NCBI GenBank assembly: GCA_036375895.1
Contig: DASVBJ010000309.1
Span: forward strand, 1-7,547
DNA: 7,547 bases
DNA from: DASVBJ01 sp036375895
Lineage (GTDB): Bacteria > Actinomycetota > Actinomycetes > JACCUZ01
Direction of reading: 5' to 3'
The position numbers and the translations under genes were made by a program. Below are positions 1 to 6,075 of this stretch, in pieces. Each line of letters opens with the position of its first letter. Within the stretch, counting starts at the first letter, position 1. Under the pieces are notes generated by a model. That model was not told the origin of the DNA. It worked only from the letters and a program-made list of their open reading frames with translations, and did no database searches.

Positions 1-267
1 GGCCGCCCGCATCCCGGAGACCGTCTGGCTCATGGCCGAGTGCGTCACCTCGACCGAGTCGGCCAGCTCGCGGATGGTCATGGAGTCGTGGCGCGACAGC
101 TGGATCAGCGGCCCGACGTACCGGGGACGCAGCTCGGCGAGACCGGCCTCGGCGTACAGCGCCGCGATCTCGTCGTCCATCGCCTGCAGCAGCAGGCGCA
201 GCGGTCGCCACCGGCTGCTCTCCAGCAGGTCGGCGGGCTCGGTCGTGGTCGGGTCCGGCGTGCTCAC
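1..267 (-). CDS. MarR-family transcriptional regulator, 5' part (truncated by window edge)
   Basis: The first 89 codons of a winged-helix DNA-binding regulator are present; the rest lies beyond the left edge. Residues about 20-45 look like the first dimerisation helix of MarR proteins (WRPLRLLLQAMDDEI). The segment SMTIRELADSVEVTHSAMSQ is a typical MarR helix-turn-helix with its recognition helix. The GTG at 265-267 is the only reasonable start: the in-frame upstream codons contain no start, and a nearby ATG at 273-275 is out of frame and meets a stop after three codons. The ribosome-binding site is weak. A 26-bp palindrome lies 10 bp upstream and overlaps the expected promoter, so autorepression is likely. 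A strong hairpin separates the gene from the doxX-like gene upstream, so it is probably transcribed separately. The ligand and targets cannot be read from this fragment. Confidence 0.85.
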   Translation of the reverse strand, partial: MSTPDPTTTEPADLLESSRWRPLRLLLQAMDDEIAALYAEAGLAELRPRYVGPLIQLSRHDSMTIRELADSVEVTHSAMSQTVSGMRAA

Positions 268-276
268 CCAGCCATG

Positions 277-302
277 TGACAGTACTTATATAAGTGCTGT
301 CA
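277..302. promoter_or_regulatory. 26-bp near-perfect palindrome, probable operator of the MarR-type gene
   Basis: The half-sites TGACAGTACTTAT and ATAAGTGCTGTCA are reverse complements at 12 of 13 positions; only t283/g296 fails to pair. The central 12 bp ACTTATATAAGT is perfect and strikingly AT-rich for this genome. On the minus strand a consensus -35 hexamer TTGACA (303-298) overlaps the upstream edge of the palindrome. A dimer bound here would therefore block the promoter of the marR-type gene, whose GTG starts 10 bp downstream. No convincing -10 at normal spacing from that TTGACA was found. The operator role is inferred from position and symmetry. Confidence 0.75.
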
Positions 303-322
303 AGACCTACCTCGCGTACGCA

Positions 323-358
323 CCGCAGAGGACGTCTCCGTGGAGACGTCCTCTGCGG
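323..358 (-). terminator. Strong 17-bp hairpin after the doxX-like gene
   Basis: CCGCAGAGGACGTCTCC (323-339) is exactly repeated in inverse at 342-358, with only two bases between the arms. It begins 12 bp past the doxX-like stop codon on the minus strand. There is no U-tract, which is common in actinobacterial terminators. It probably ends the folE-oxidoreductase-doxX transcript and insulates the downstream marR-type gene. Confidence 0.8.
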
Positions 359-370
359 ACGACGAGCAGG

Positions 371-796
371 TCAGTGTCGTTCGGACGGCGTCCCGGCCGC
401 GAGCCGCGCCAGGGCGAGGGCAGCGATGAAGAGCCCGAAGTCGCGCAGGGCCACGTCGTAGTAGTCGCCGAGCACCAGCAGGTTCGCGATGATGCCGGCC
501 AGCCAGGCGGCCACCAGGTAGCCGCCCCAGCGTGGGCGGACGCCGACGACGATGCCGGCGATGATCTCGATGATCCCCACGACGTACATGAACTGCTGCG
601 CCGTGCCGGGGGTGAGGTCGGCGGCCAGCGGCGCGAGGTACTTGGGCCAGTCCGTCATCAGGTTGAAGAACTTGTCCAGCCCGAACAGGATCGGCGCGGC
701 GGTGAAGCCGGTGCGCAGCAGCAGGAACGCCTGCCGGGACGGATCGGCGTTCAGGGTCGAGTCGGTCGTGCGGATGTGGGTCTGGTTGGCGGTCAC
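371..796 (-). CDS. DoxX-like small integral membrane protein
   Basis: The 141-residue protein has about four hydrophobic segments: near FLLLRTGFTAAPILFG, FMYVVGIIEIIAGIVVGV, GGYLVAAWLAGIIANLLVL and LRDFGLFIAALALARLA. Length, four-helix layout, the early R-x-G-F...FGLDKF segment and the G-I-I-E-I-I-A-G helix match the DoxX/DoxD-like superfamily of small membrane proteins. That superfamily is often linked to redox or oxidative-stress functions, but the biochemical role of most members is unknown. The start is GTG at 794-796, preceded by GAGGAG at good spacing. The gene is 44 bp downstream of the oxidoreductase gene, with a GC hairpin in the gap, and is followed by a strong terminator. It is therefore probably the last cistron of the folE unit. 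A functional link to the soluble reductase upstream is inference from order only. Confidence 0.8.
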   Translation of the reverse strand: MTANQTHIRTTDSTLNADPSRQAFLLLRTGFTAAPILFGLDKFFNLMTDWPKYLAPLAADLTPGTAQQFMYVVGIIEIIAGIVVGVRPRWGGYLVAAWLAGIIANLLVLGDYYDVALRDFGLFIAALALARLAAGTPSERH

Positions 797-813
797 GGTG
801 TCTCCTCGGGTGG

Positions 814-833
814 GCGCCGCCGGACGGCGGCGC
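814..833 (-). other. Intercistronic GC hairpin between oxidoreductase and doxX-like genes
   Basis: GCGCCGCCG (814-822) and CGGCGGCGC (825-833) are perfect inverse repeats around a two-base centre. The structure sits 7 bp after the oxidoreductase stop and just before the ribosome-binding site of the doxX-like gene. It could attenuate transcription into doxX or protect the upstream message from 3' decay. No U-tract is present, and GC-rich DNA makes short hairpins fairly common by chance. Confidence 0.5.
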
Positions 834-840
834 GAGTGGG

Positions 841-2082
841 TCAGCGGTCGGATTCGACGAGGTCTTCGAGCGGGATGCCGGGGTCGGCGAGTGCCTGCGG
901 GTCGACGGAGGCACCGCCGCGGACGAGTGCCTTGATCGGGTCGGTCACGTCCCAGGTGTTGACGTTCATCCCGGCCAGCACGCGTCGGTCGCGCAGCCAG
1001 AAGGCGACGAACTCTCGCTTGTCGGTGTCGCCGCGGACGACGACCTGGTCGTAGTCGCCCGGCTCGGCGTGGCCGGTGTACTCCATGCCGAGGTCGTACT
1101 GGTCGGTGAAGAAGTAGGGGACGCGGTCGTAGACGGCGTGCTGCCCGAGCATGCCGGCGGCGGCGACGACCGGCTGGTGCAGTGCGTTGGCCCAGTGCTC
1201 GACCCGCAGGTGCCGCCCCAGGCGCGGGTGGTAGGCGTTGGCCACGTCCCCGGCGGCGTAGATGTCGGGGTCGCTGGTCTGCAGGTGCTCGTCGACGACG
1301 ATGCCGTTGTCCACCTCGAGCCCGGCCTCCTCGGCCAGCCCGGCGGCGGGCGCGATGCCGACCCCGGCGATGACGGCATCGGCGGGCAGGTGCGTCCCGT
1401 CGCCCAGTCGTACGCCGTGGGCCGCGCCGTCCCGCCCGGTGATCTCGGCGACCTCGACGCCCAGCCGCAGGTCGACGCCGTGGTCACGATGCAGGTCCGC
1501 GAACACCCGCGCGACCTCCGGCCCGAGCACGCGCAGCAGTGGGAGCGCGGCCTGCTCGAGGACGGTGACCTGGGCGCCGGCCCGGCGGGCCGCGGCCGCG
1601 GTCTCCAACCCGATCCAGCCGGCGCCGACGACGACCAGCCGGGTGCCCTCACGGAGGGCCTCCTTGATGCCGTCGCTGTCGGCCAGCCGACGAAGGTAGA
1701 GGACGTTGTCCAGGCCGCCGCCGGGCACCGGCAGGCGGCGGGGGGTGGAGCCGGTCGCCAGCAGCAGCTTGGAGTAGCTCACTCGTCGGCCGTCGCCGAG
1801 GACGACCTCGTGGGAGCTGCGGTCGACCGCAGCTGCGGCCGTGCCGAGCCGCAGCTCGACGTCGTGCTCGCCGTACCAGGACGCGGGGTGGACGTAGACC
1901 GACTCCCGCGCGGCTTTGCCGGTCAGGTACTCCTTGGACAGCGGCGGCCGCTCGTAGGGGCGGTCGGTCTCGTCGCCGACGAGGACGATGCGACCGTCGT
2001 GTCCTCGCTCGCGCAGGGCCTCGGCGGCCTTTGCGCCGGCCAGGCCGGCGCCGACGATGACGAACGGTGCGGGGCCGGTCAC
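841..2082 (-). CDS. Ferredoxin-reductase-type FAD/NAD(P)-dependent oxidoreductase
   Basis: This 413-residue flavoprotein has the order typical of putidaredoxin/rhodocoxin reductases and BphA4. The FAD dinucleotide motif GAGLAG is at residues 11-16 and the family signature RPPLSK at 45-50. ATGS is at 109-112 and the NAD(P)-binding motif GAGWIG at 153-158. The second FAD motif YAAGDV is at 275-280, followed by a C-terminal reductase dimerisation domain from about 321 (PYFFTDQYDLGMEYTG). Family members move electrons from NAD(P)H to a [2Fe-2S] ferredoxin or rubredoxin serving a P450 or dioxygenase; no such partner is in the window. The GTG at 2080-2082 is chosen because it overlaps the folE stop as GTGA, signalling translational coupling, and places the FAD motif at the usual distance from the N-terminus. 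The open frame runs 44 codons further upstream, but that part lies inside folE and is not conserved-looking. Electron acceptor and cofactor preference cannot be told from sequence alone. Confidence 0.92.
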   Translation of the reverse strand: MTGPAPFVIVGAGLAGAKAAEALRERGHDGRIVLVGDETDRPYERPPLSKEYLTGKAARESVYVHPASWYGEHDVELRLGTAAAAVDRSSHEVVLGDGRRVSYSKLLLATGSTPRRLPVPGGGLDNVLYLRRLADSDGIKEALREGTRLVVVGAGWIGLETAAAARRAGAQVTVLEQAALPLLRVLGPEVARVFADLHRDHGVDLRLGVEVAEITGRDGAAHGVRLGDGTHLPADAVIAGVGIAPAAGLAEEAGLEVDNGIVVDEHLQTSDPDIYAAGDVANAYHPRLGRHLRVEHWANALHQPVVAAAGMLGQHAVYDRVPYFFTDQYDLGMEYTGHAEPGDYDQVVVRGDTDKREFVAFWLRDRRVLAGMNVNTWDVTDPIKALVRGGASVDPQALADPGIPLEDLVESDR

Positions 2083-2744
2083 CTGGCACCCCGGTCGGTC
2101 CCGGCCAGGGCGAGGAACTCGCTGCGGGAGCGGGAGTCCTCGCGGAGCAGGCCGTGCAGCGTGGAGGTGATGGTCGTGGTTGCCGGGGCGCGCACCCCGC
2201 GCACGGTCATGCACAGGTGCTCGGCCTCGACGACCACCCCGACACCGCGGGGGGCCAGGTTGTGCTGGAGCCAGTCGGCGACCTGCTTGGTCAGCCGCTC
2301 CTGCACCTGGGGACGCCGGGCGAAGAGCTCGACCACCCGGGCCAGCTTGGACAGGCCGAGGATCCGCTCGCCGGGCAGGTAGCCGACGTGCGCGGTGCCG
2401 ACGAAGGGAAGCAGGTGGTGCTCACAGACCGACTGCACCGGGATGGACCGGGCCAGCACCAGCTCGTCGTACCCCTCGTCGTTCGGGAACGTGGTCAGCT
2501 CGAACGGACGTGGCGCGAGCATCTCCGCGTACGCGGCGGCCATCCGCCGCGGGGTCTGCGCCAGTCCCTCCGCCGTCAGGTCCATCCCGAGCGCGGCCAG
2601 GAAGGCCTCCGCGGCGTGAGCGGCCGCGTCCAGGTCGGCCGTGGCCGGCTCGGGCACGACCCGCAGCACGGCGTGGGACAGCCGCGCCGGCTCGCTCGCC
2701 GCCGCAGGCCCGACCGAGGCCTCGGATACGAAGGTCGAGCTCAC
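2079..2744 (-). CDS. folE: GTP cyclohydrolase I (FolE, type IA)
   Basis: The enzyme converts GTP to 7,8-dihydroneopterin triphosphate plus formate, the first step toward tetrahydrofolate and other pterins. The 221-residue protein is almost the length of E. coli FolE. It keeps the zinc and active-site residues at a constant three-residue offset: C107 and H110 in VCEHHLLPF correspond to C110 and H113, and C178 in EHLCMTVRGV to C181. Other family blocks are present: TPRRMAAAYAEML near 64-76, LSKLARVVELFARRPQVQERL near 131-151, and TTTITSTLHGLLR near 189-201. The GTG at 2742-2744 is preferred because AGAGGTGG lies just upstream; a TTG at 2780 has no such signal. No other folate gene (folP, folB, folK) is nearby. 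It may be a second, condition-specific copy, though that would need the rest of the genome. It is the first gene of its unit and faces a divergent Cys-rich regulator. Confidence 0.95.
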   Translation of the reverse strand: MSSTFVSEASVGPAAASEPARLSHAVLRVVPEPATADLDAAAHAAEAFLAALGMDLTAEGLAQTPRRMAAAYAEMLAPRPFELTTFPNDEGYDELVLARSIPVQSVCEHHLLPFVGTAHVGYLPGERILGLSKLARVVELFARRPQVQERLTKQVADWLQHNLAPRGVGVVVEAEHLCMTVRGVRAPATTTITSTLHGLLREDSRSRSEFLALAGTDRGAR

Positions 2745-2781
2745 AGGACCACCTCTCACTGGGAAACTTTTCACCAGCAAG

Positions 2782-2810
2782 TCTTAGTCTAAATGTGGTT
2801 GCCCGGTCAA
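2782..2810 (-). promoter_or_regulatory. Candidate promoter of the folE unit
   Basis: On the minus strand TTGACC (2810-2805) is followed after 17 bp by CTAAGA (2787-2782), a fair -35 and a weak -10. The stretch is noticeably AT-richer than its surroundings. It contains the short inverse repeat TTAG-T-CTAA (2784-2792) over the -10, a possible regulator contact. Predicted transcription would start about 30 bp before the folE GTG. The -10 match is poor, so the exact element is uncertain. Confidence 0.35.
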
Positions 2811-2833
2811 GTGCTGCGGCGAAGCCATTTTCT

Positions 2834-2843
2834 GAACATGTTC
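2834..2843. promoter_or_regulatory. GAACATGTTC palindrome between divergent genes, candidate operator
   Basis: This perfect 10-bp palindrome sits 19 bp upstream of the divergent regulator gene, just before its candidate -10, and 24 bp upstream of the candidate folE -35. One bound dimer here could affect both directions. The natural candidate to bind it is the winged-helix regulator encoded next door. Ten perfect bases can arise by chance, so only symmetry and placement support this. Confidence 0.4.
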
Positions 2844-2850
2844 GTTGGTG

Positions 2851-2856
2851 TAATCT
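2851..2856 (+). promoter_or_regulatory. Candidate -10 box for a leaderless regulator transcript
   Basis: TAATCT fits the actinobacterial -10 pattern TAnnnT and ends 6 bp before the GTG at 2863. Transcription would then start at or next to the start codon. No Shine-Dalgarno sequence precedes that GTG, which agrees with a leaderless message. No good -35 hexamer was found at 16-18 bp spacing. Confidence 0.45.
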
Positions 2857-2862
2857 GACCGC

Positions 2863-3558
2863 GTGACCGAACCCGTGGAGGCGGTGTCCGCCGTGGCGGT
2901 CCTCGCCGAGGAGTCCCGCCGGGTGATGTATGCGTTCATCCGGCGGCAGAGCCGCCCGGTCACTCGCGACGAGGCGGCCGCTGAGGCGGGCATCTCCCGC
3001 AAGCTGGCCGCCTTCCATCTGGAGAAGCTGGTCGAGGCGGGCCTGCTGCGCGCCGAGCCGCAGCCGCCGCCGGCCGGCGCGCCCCGCGGCCGGGGCCGCG
3101 TCCCGAAGGCCTACCGGCCCACCGACGCGCAGCTGACCGTGACCATCCCCGAGCGCCGGCTCGACCTGCTCGGGGAGGTCCTCGTCGACGCCCTGGCCGC
3201 TGAGGCCGACACCGGAAGCGCCCGGCAGGCGGCGCTGCGCGGTGCCCGCGAGCGCGGCGGCGAGCTCGGCACCGCCGAGCGGACCGCCCGCCGGCTGCAC
3301 CGCACCGGCGCGGAGCGGGCCGTGCACCTGGCCTGCGGGGTGCTCGAGCGCATCGGGTACGAGCCCTACCCGGGTGATGACGGCGCGGTCCGGCTGCGGA
3401 ACTGCCCCTTCCACCCGCTGGCCGCCCGTCAGCGCGAGCTCGTGTGCGGGATGAACCGCGAGCTGATCGACGGGCTGCTGCGCGGCCTGGGCAACGACAC
3501 CGTGCAGGCCGTCCTGGCTCCCCGACCCGGCGAGTGCTGCGTGGAGCTGCGGTCATGA
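2863..3558 (+). CDS. Winged-helix (ArsR/SufR-like) regulator with C-terminal cysteine cluster
   Basis: The 231-residue protein begins with a winged-helix domain at about residues 8-75; VTRDEAAAEAGISRKLAAFH is the helix-turn-helix and LEKLVEAGLLR leads into the wing. A basic, Pro/Gly-rich linker (about 66-84) joins it to an effector domain. Cysteines lie at 158, 181, 195, 225 and 226, in the contexts LRNCPFHPLA, ELVCGMN and PGECCVEL. This N-C-P...C...C pattern resembles SufR-type regulators, whose cysteines bind a [4Fe-4S] cluster and sense iron, redox state or nitric oxide. Which cysteines act as ligands here is inferred. The GTG at 2863 is the start because the divergent promoter region ends just before it; the lack of a ribosome-binding site suggests leaderless translation. 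It diverges from folE and appears to head an operon with the membrane protein and GH15 genes. Confidence 0.85.
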   Translation: MTEPVEAVSAVAVLAEESRRVMYAFIRRQSRPVTRDEAAAEAGISRKLAAFHLEKLVEAGLLRAEPQPPPAGAPRGRGRVPKAYRPTDAQLTVTIPERRLDLLGEVLVDALAAEADTGSARQAALRGARERGGELGTAERTARRLHRTGAERAVHLACGVLERIGYEPYPGDDGAVRLRNCPFHPLAARQRELVCGMNRELIDGLLRGLGNDTVQAVLAPRPGECCVELRS

Positions 3559-3613
3559 CGCGGCCGCCTGTCCCGTCGTACGAGCCGGAACACGCCGTCG
3601 CTGGGAGCTGATG

Positions 3614-4090
3614 ATGGACTGGTCCGGCTGGGCGGTGTTCGGGCTGGTGGCCACGACCGGCCTGACGGCCGTGATGATCGCGGCGCAGATGGCCGGCCTG
3701 AGCCGGCTGGACCTTCCGCTGATGCTCGGCACCGTCGTCACCGAGGACCCCGACAAGGCGCGGGTCGCCGGGTTCGCCATCCACCTGGTGATCGGGCAGG
3801 GCTTCGGGCTGGTCTACGCGGCTGGGTTCGCGGCACTCGGCCAGGCGAGCTGGTGGCTCGGGGCCGTCTTCGGTCTCGCCCACGCGGTCATCGCCCTGAC
3901 CGTGCTCGTCCCGTTGCTGCCAGGTGTGCACCCGCGGATGGCCGGCGAGCGGGCCGGCCCGGAGTCCACCGCGGTGCTGGAGCCTCCCGGCCTGGCCGGG
4001 CTGGCCTACGGCCCGCAGACGCCGGCGGTGACGGTGCTGGCGCACCTGGCCTACGGCACGGTGCTCGGCCTGTTCCTGCACGCGAGCTGA
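3614..4090 (+). CDS. Four-helix membrane protein of unknown function
   Basis: I do not recognise a named family. The protein has about 158 residues and four hydrophobic stretches: AVFGLVATTGLTAVMIAAQM near the N-terminus, GFAIHLVIGQGFGLVYAAGF, WWLGAVFGLAHAVIALTVLV, and AVTVLAHLAYGTVLGLFLHA at the end. A loop between helices 1 and 2 reads LDLPLMLGTVVTEDPDKAR. A hydrophilic, Pro-rich loop between helices 3 and 4 contains HPRMAGE. Histidines recur inside or beside helices 2, 3 and 4, which might mean metal or proton handling, but that is speculation. Two ATG codons lie in tandem at 3611 and 3614; the second is chosen because GGGAG (3603-3607) is then six bases away. The gene starts 55 bp after the Cys-rich regulator and ends 2 bp before the GH15 gene, so it is probably the middle cistron of an operon. 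Confidence 0.8.
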   Translation: MDWSGWAVFGLVATTGLTAVMIAAQMAGLSRLDLPLMLGTVVTEDPDKARVAGFAIHLVIGQGFGLVYAAGFAALGQASWWLGAVFGLAHAVIALTVLVPLLPGVHPRMAGERAGPESTAVLEPPGLAGLAYGPQTPAVTVLAHLAYGTVLGLFLHAS

Positions 4091-4092
4091 CG

Positions 4093-5937
4093 ATGGGGCG
4101 GTCGATCGACCCGAGCGCTGGGCGGGCCCGCCTGCCGGGAACGGTGCGCGACGGTGCGGCCAGGCAGGTCCCGATCGGCGACTACGGCCTGATCGGCGAC
4201 ACCCGCAGCGGCGCCCTGGTCGCCCCCGACGGGTCGATCGACTGGTGGTGCGTCCCCCGCTTCGACAGCCCGCCGCTGTTCGGCCGCCTGGTCGGCGGAG
4301 ACGACGCCGGCGCGTTCCAGATCTCGCCCGCGGAGCCGGTCCGGGCGACCCGGCGCGCCTACCGACCCGACACCGCGACGTTGGTCACGACCTGGCTGCT
4401 GGACGGCGCGGAGCTCGAGCTCGTCGACGGCCTGGTCGGCGACGTGGCCGGCCGGCTCCTTCCTGCCAACCTCCTCGTACGCCGGGTGACCTGCCGCGGT
4501 CGGCCGGCACGCGTCCGTGTGCTCCTTGCGCCGCGGTTCGGCTACGACCGGCGGCCGGCTGCCCGCGTGAGCCGGCTCGGCCCGGCTCTGGTGTTCCAGC
4601 GCGGCGCTCTGGCGGTCGCCGCCACCGCCGACGGCCTCGACCTCGCCCCCGATCGGCCGATGGAGGCCGAGGTCGCGGCCGGGTCCCCGGTGACCTTCGC
4701 GTTGGCCGTCAGCAGCCACGGACCGCTCGTGGTCGTGCCGCCCGACGTGGCCGCTGATGCGCTCGCGCGGGACGAGCGGCGGTGGCGCTCCTGGTCGGCC
4801 GGCCTGCACGCGCCGGTGCAGCGCGAGGCGGTCACGCGCAGCCTCATCACGCTGCGCCTGCTGACCTACTCGCCGTCCGGGGCGCCGGTGGCCGCGCCGA
4901 CCACCTCGCTGCCCGAGCTGGTCGGCGGGGGCCGGAACTGGGACTACCGCTTCGCCTGGCCGCGCGACGCGTCGATCGGCATCGCCGCCTTCCTGGCCGC
5001 CGGGCGGGAGAGCGAGGCCCGGGCCTTCCTCGCCTGGCTGCTGCACGCCAGCCGGCTGGCCCGACCCCACCTGCCCGTGCTCTTCACGCTGCACGGCCAG
5101 CACGGGCCCGGCGAGCAGTCCCTGCCGGACTGGCCGGGCTACGCCGGCAGCCGGCCGGTACGCCGCGGCAACGGCGCCAACCTGCAGCATCAGCTAGACG
5201 GCTACGGCTGGGTGCTCGACGCGGCCTGGCTCCTCGAGGCGGCCGGGCACCGCCTCTACACCGAGACCTGGCGCACAATGGCCGGCTTCGCCGACCACGT
5301 GGGCACCACCTGGCGGCTGCCGGACGCCGGCATCTGGGAGCAACGGGGACAGCCCACCCACCACGTCCACTCCAAGCTCATGGCCTGGACCGCGCTCGAC
5401 CGCGCCGCCCGGATCGCCGCCCACCGCGGCGACCGACGCGGCGGACGCACCGCCAGGTGGATCCGCGAACGCGACGCCCTCGGCGCGGACATCCGCGCCC
5501 ACGGTTTCGACGAGGCCCTGGGCGCCTACACCGGCACCTACGGCGGGCGGGACCTGGACGCGGCGGTCCTGCTGCTTCCGGTGCTGGAGTTCGACCCGCC
5601 CACGAGCCCGCGGGTGCCGGGCACCGTGGAGGCCATCCGCCGCCGGCTCGGCGCCGGCGGGCCGCTGGTCTACCGCTACCTCCCGGGCAGTGACGGCCTC
5701 GACGGGGGCGAGGGCGCGTTCCTGCCGTGCTCCTTCTGGCTCGTGCAGGCCCTGGCCCGCACCGGTCGGCGCGACGAGGCCGGGCAGCTCTTCGCCGACC
5801 TGCTCGACCTGGGCGGGCCGCTCGGGCTGTACGGCGAGGAGATGGACCCGAGCAGCCACGAGCACCTCGGCAACTACCCCCAGGCCCTCTCTCACGCCGC
5901 CTTGATCCAGGCCGCGTTGGCCTTGGCTGCGGCCTGA
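4093..5937 (+). CDS. GH15 family glucoamylase/trehalase-type glycoside hydrolase
   Basis: The 614-residue protein has the usual two-part layout of bacterial GH15 enzymes. The N-terminal beta-sandwich domain carries IGDYGLIGDTRSGALVAPDG and SIDWWCVPRFDSPPLFGRLV near residues 27-66. The (alpha/alpha)6 catalytic barrel includes NWDYRFAWPRDAS at 282-294, GIWEQRG at 413-419 (likely general acid E416), HHVHSKLMAW ending at 432, and GLYGEEMDP with E582/E583, one of which is the likely general base. It ends with LGNYPQALSHAALIQAAL. The family releases glucose from the ends of alpha-glucans, and actinobacterial members include trehalases; substrate cannot be settled from sequence. No signal peptide is visible, so it should act in the cytoplasm on storage glucan or trehalose. 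The ATG at 4093 follows the preceding stop by 2 bp, with only a weak ribosome-binding site; a GTG at 4144 is the alternative. It probably ends the regulator-membrane protein operon. Confidence 0.93.
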   Translation: MGRSIDPSAGRARLPGTVRDGAARQVPIGDYGLIGDTRSGALVAPDGSIDWWCVPRFDSPPLFGRLVGGDDAGAFQISPAEPVRATRRAYRPDTATLVTTWLLDGAELELVDGLVGDVAGRLLPANLLVRRVTCRGRPARVRVLLAPRFGYDRRPAARVSRLGPALVFQRGALAVAATADGLDLAPDRPMEAEVAAGSPVTFALAVSSHGPLVVVPPDVAADALARDERRWRSWSAGLHAPVQREAVTRSLITLRLLTYSPSGAPVAAPTTSLPELVGGGRNWDYRFAWPRDASIGIAAFLAAGRESEARAFLAWLLHASRLARPHLPVLFTLHGQHGPGEQSLPDWPGYAGSRPVRRGNGANLQHQLDGYGWVLDAAWLLEAAGHRLYTETWRTMAGFADHVGTTWRLPDAGIWEQRGQPTHHVHSKLMAWTALDRAARIAAHRGDRRGGRTARWIRERDALGADIRAHGFDEALGAYTGTYGGRDLDAAVLLLPVLEFDPPTSPRVPGTVEAIRRRLGAGGPLVYRYLPGSDGLDGGEGAFLPCSFWLVQALARTGRRDEAGQLFADLLDLGGPLGLYGEEMDPSSHEHLGNYPQALSHAALIQAALALAAA

Positions 5938-5969
5938 CGGCGAAGTCGTCGTCTGGACGCGCAGGTCCC

Positions 5970-6067
5970 TGACACCGATGACACGGGTTTGCTGCACTTG
6001 GGCGAATCCGGGCATATCGGTCACGGCAGGTGGGAACACCGGTGTCACCCCCTGGTGACCGAAGGAG
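5970..6067 (+). promoter_or_regulatory. Upstream region of the LPXTG protein gene with direct repeat, hairpin and strong RBS
   Basis: The 138-bp gap before the surface-protein gene has several small elements. TGACAC occurs twice with a 9-bp period (5970-5975 and 5979-5984). TTGCTG (5989-5994) is followed after 17 bp by GCATAT, a weak promoter-like pair. GTCACC (6044-6049) and GGTGAC (6054-6059) form a 6-bp hairpin ending two bases before AAGGAG (6062-6067), an excellent ribosome-binding site eight bases from the ATG at 6076. The hairpin could modulate access to that site. I see no known riboswitch and no obvious terminator for the GH15 gene here. Confidence 0.4.
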
Positions 6068-6075
6068 ATCAAGGC

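Noticed and set aside
264..275. Four-codon upstream ORF (ATG GCT GGG TGA) overlapping the marR-type GTG
   Set aside because: It is too short to judge and has no ribosome-binding site; most likely chance.
1069..2382. A long plus-strand open frame (437 codons) opposite the oxidoreductase and folE
   Set aside because: It is antisense to two genes with clear motifs. Its translation is low-complexity Gly/Val/Asp/Arg-rich, as expected from the complement of GC-rich coding DNA.
2745..2780. Upstream TTG start for folE, adding 12 residues
   Set aside because: The GTG at 2744 has an AGAGGTGG ribosome-binding site, and the resulting length matches E. coli FolE with a constant offset of catalytic residues.
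2784..2792. TTAGTCTAA as an IdeR/DtxR iron box
   Set aside because: Only the central 9 bp resembles the core. The outer TTAGG/CCTAA parts of the 19-bp consensus are absent.
2834..2843. GAACATGTTC as a LexA (SOS) box
   Set aside because: The Gram-positive LexA box needs GAAC and GTTC separated by four bases; here the gap is two.
2422..3414. A minus-strand open frame of 330 codons spanning the divergent promoter region
   Set aside because: It runs out of frame through folE, the intergenic region and the antisense of the Cys-rich regulator. It has no motif and would destroy the well-supported divergent layout.
5989..6075. Upstream TTG start for the surface-protein gene
   Set aside because: It would add 29 hydrophilic residues before the signal peptide and has no ribosome-binding site, whereas the ATG at 6076 has AAGGAG at eight bases.
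5938..6075. A c-di-AMP (ydaO) riboswitch before a cell-wall protein gene
   Set aside because: The gap lacks the conserved riboswitch core blocks and is short for that class.
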